64,000 nucleotides of DNA from Orenia metallireducens (GTDB lineage Bacteria > Bacillota > Halanaerobiia > Halobacteroidales > Halobacteroidaceae): NCBI RefSeq assembly GCF_001693735.1, contig NZ_LWDV01000009.1, positions 493,753-557,752 of the forward strand. The letters are read 5' to 3'. Position 1 is the stretch's first letter. Every line of letters starts with the position of its first letter. Made by a program: the position numbers and the translations under genes. Below, piece after piece: positions 62,693 through 64,000 of this stretch. The notes beneath the pieces are model-generated. The model was not told the DNA's origin and ran no database searches. It saw only the letters and a list, made by a program, of their open reading frames with translations.

Positions 62693-63543
62693 AATAAATT
62701 CCTCCCAGTAGCTTCAATAAAGATATCTTCTAATGTAGCTTCTTGGGTATGGATAGTTTTAATCTCCTTAGAGTTCAATAATTTATTGAACTCTTCATTC
62801 TGACCAATCTTTTCCAACGGAAACTCTTTGCTAAGAGTCTCTCTTCCTTGGTAATACTCTACCCTTACTATCCTCTTTCCTCTCTTTACTTTCAATTCCT
62901 TAGGAGAATCAATCAATTTAATCTCTCCATCAACAATAAATGCAACCCTATCACACAACTTATCGGCTACAGTCATATTATGGGTAGTTAAAAAGATGGT
63001 CTTTCCTTCTTTCTTCTTCTCCAATATAATCTCTTTTATTTTCTTAGCATTCACAGGGTCCAATCCTGAAGTAGGTTCATCTAAGAAGATAAGCTCTGGT
63101 TGATGAATAAAGGCTCTAGCAAAATTAAGTCTCATCTTCATCCCTTTAGAAAAATCTGCTACCTTAATATCAGCCTTATCACCTAATCCAACCATCTCCA
63201 ATAATTCCATTAAGTCTGCTTTCTTACCAGTATATAATGAACTAATAAACTTTAAGTTTTCTTTAGCAGTCAACTTATTATATAAATTAGGTAATTCAAA
63301 GGAGATACCTATCTGCTCATAATAATCTTTTCCCCAATCTCTTATCTCCTGATTCATCACCTTAACTTTACCTTGGTAATCCTTCAATAAGCCGATAATA
63401 ATCTTCTGCGTTGTACTCTTCCCAGCCCCACTTGGTCCTAAGAAACCAAATATCTCCCCTTTACCTACATTAAAATCAATACCTTTAATCGTCTCTTCAG
63501 AGTTATTTGAATAAGTGAAATGCAAATTTTTAACCTCTATCAT
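62689..63543 (-). CDS. ABC exporter ATPase
   Basis: A 284-residue ABC ATPase: Walker A GPSGAGKST, signature FSKGMKMRLNFARAF, Walker B LIFLDEPTSGLDP and switch His in TTHNMT. It is of the ABC-2 exporter class (COG1131). The signature FSKGMK is the form usual in this class. It heads the operon with the two permeases, starting at ATG 63543. Confidence 0.93.
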   Translation of the reverse strand: MIEVKNLHFTYSNNSEETIKGIDFNVGKGEIFGFLGPSGAGKSTTQKIIIGLLKDYQGKVKVMNQEIRDWGKDYYEQIGISFELPNLYNKLTAKENLKFISSLYTGKKADLMELLEMVGLGDKADIKVADFSKGMKMRLNFARAFIHQPELIFLDEPTSGLDPVNAKKIKEIILEKKKEGKTIFLTTHNMTVADKLCDRVAFIVDGEIKLIDSPKELKVKRGKRIVRVEYYQGRETLSKEFPLEKIGQNEEFNKLLNSKEIKTIHTQEATLEDIFIEATGRNLL

Positions 63544-63608
63544 TTTTCTACCTCCTTATATTTAAAATCAATTAACATAATATTTATTTGATCATTTAAT
63601 GATAAAGA

Positions 63609-64000
63609 CTAGTTCCTCTTCACAGTTAATCCTTCAGTCACAAGGTCAATCAATAAATCCATAGTTTCAGGATAGATCTCTTCACCTATCTCTTTTTTAT
63701 GCAAACTAATAGAGATAACTGCTCTGATTACATTAATTATAATCTCCGGATCTTCTTCTATTAATCCTCCTTGTTCTTGCCACATCTCTATTACTGGAAT
63801 AAGTGCCTTAACTGATAAACTTCTATGCTCATCCCACTGCTCTTTACTTAATTTTTGATAGGCATAATCTAAATCATCAGAGTTATAGATTTTACTGATA
63901 ATAGGGTTTTCTTCCATTTCCCGTAAGATAACTTTTATCAAGCCTTTTAATCCTCGAGCTGCATTTTTAGAATTATTCAAAATCTGTTGGCTAATTTCAC
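63609..64000 (-). CDS. TetR family regulator, C-terminal part
   Basis: The frame runs off the window's right edge: upstream codons EISQQI continue in frame from base 63998, so the apparent TTG start at 63980 is internal. The visible 130 residues are the helical ligand-binding domain of a TetR-type regulator (VILREMEENPIISKIY, VITLAVI-like helices, LIDLVTEGL). The DNA-binding helix-turn-helix lies outside the window. It directly precedes the exporter genes and is likely their repressor. Confidence 0.8.
   Translation of the reverse strand, partial: EISQQILNNSKNAARGLKGLIKVILREMEENPIISKIYNSDDLDYAYQKLSKEQWDEHRSLSVKALIPVIEMWQEQGGLIEEDPEIIINVIRAVISISLHKKEIGEEIYPETMDLLIDLVTEGLTVKRN

Overview
The window is AT-rich bacterial DNA with tightly packed genes, strong AAAGGAGG-type ribosome binding sites and many intrinsic terminators. 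It reads as a chromosome segment of an endospore-forming, anaerobic, probably halophilic Firmicute of the Halanaerobiales type. Sporulation is suggested by a spore photoproduct lyase, a SpoVB-like flippase, a Spo0E-like phosphatase, two DUF1540 proteins and one sigma-K-like promoter. A halophilic or marine habit is suggested by several sodium-coupled carriers (two NhaC-type, one SNF-type). The genus (Orenia or a relative) is inference, not read directly. No rRNA, tRNA or CRISPR array was seen.

Layout. 1-6.4 kb: tyrosine recombinase, small proteins, SpoVB-like flippase, NhaC antiporter and a stand-alone zinc-type ribosomal protein S14. 6.6-14.3 kb: the most unusual region. A sigma-K-like promoter precedes two nearly duplicate cysteine-rich proteins without signal peptides. 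The first has three in-frame starts, each with a strong Shine-Dalgarno; the second carries a 49-residue Thr/Ser tract. Three glycosyltransferase-like genes, an intact Ser/Thr kinase and a frameshifted second kinase follow. I read this as a candidate glycosylated, possibly phosphorylated spore-surface system. 14.3-15.9 kb: a SAM-I riboswitch upstream of a small cysteine-rich ORF and metY. 16-27 kb: solute-binding protein, L,D-transpeptidase, thiI-cysteine desulfurase, thiamine-binding protein, DUF1385, HAD nucleotidase, SNF symporter, spore photoproduct lyase and asparaginase.

27.4-29.1 kb is an IS1182-type insertion sequence. 29.2-36.5 kb holds a stand-alone RelA/SpoT-domain protein, three tandem M42 aminopeptidases, a divergent Mur ligase and a VanW protein. 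36.5-44.2 kb holds two tail-anchored paralogues with a UBA-like N-terminus, a UPF0182 membrane protein, a HEAT-repeat protein and a VWA protein. 44.4-46.4 kb is an NhaC-type carrier under a lysine riboswitch, so probably a lysine transporter. 46.4-53 kb holds small unknowns, DUF2721 membrane proteins, a cation diffusion facilitator, cytidine deaminase, a PrcB-like lipoprotein and a split chromate transporter. 53.2-60.1 kb holds a group-2 sigma factor, a Crp/Fnr regulator beside a DUF1858 redox protein, a VanY carboxypeptidase, small sporulation-type proteins and a polysaccharide deacetylase. 60.4-64 kb holds a RlaP-type nucleotidyltransferase and an ABC-2 exporter with a TetR regulator cut by the window edge.

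Most genes are single or in short operons of two or three. Long, near-perfect palindromic terminators at gene ends are a striking habit of this genome.
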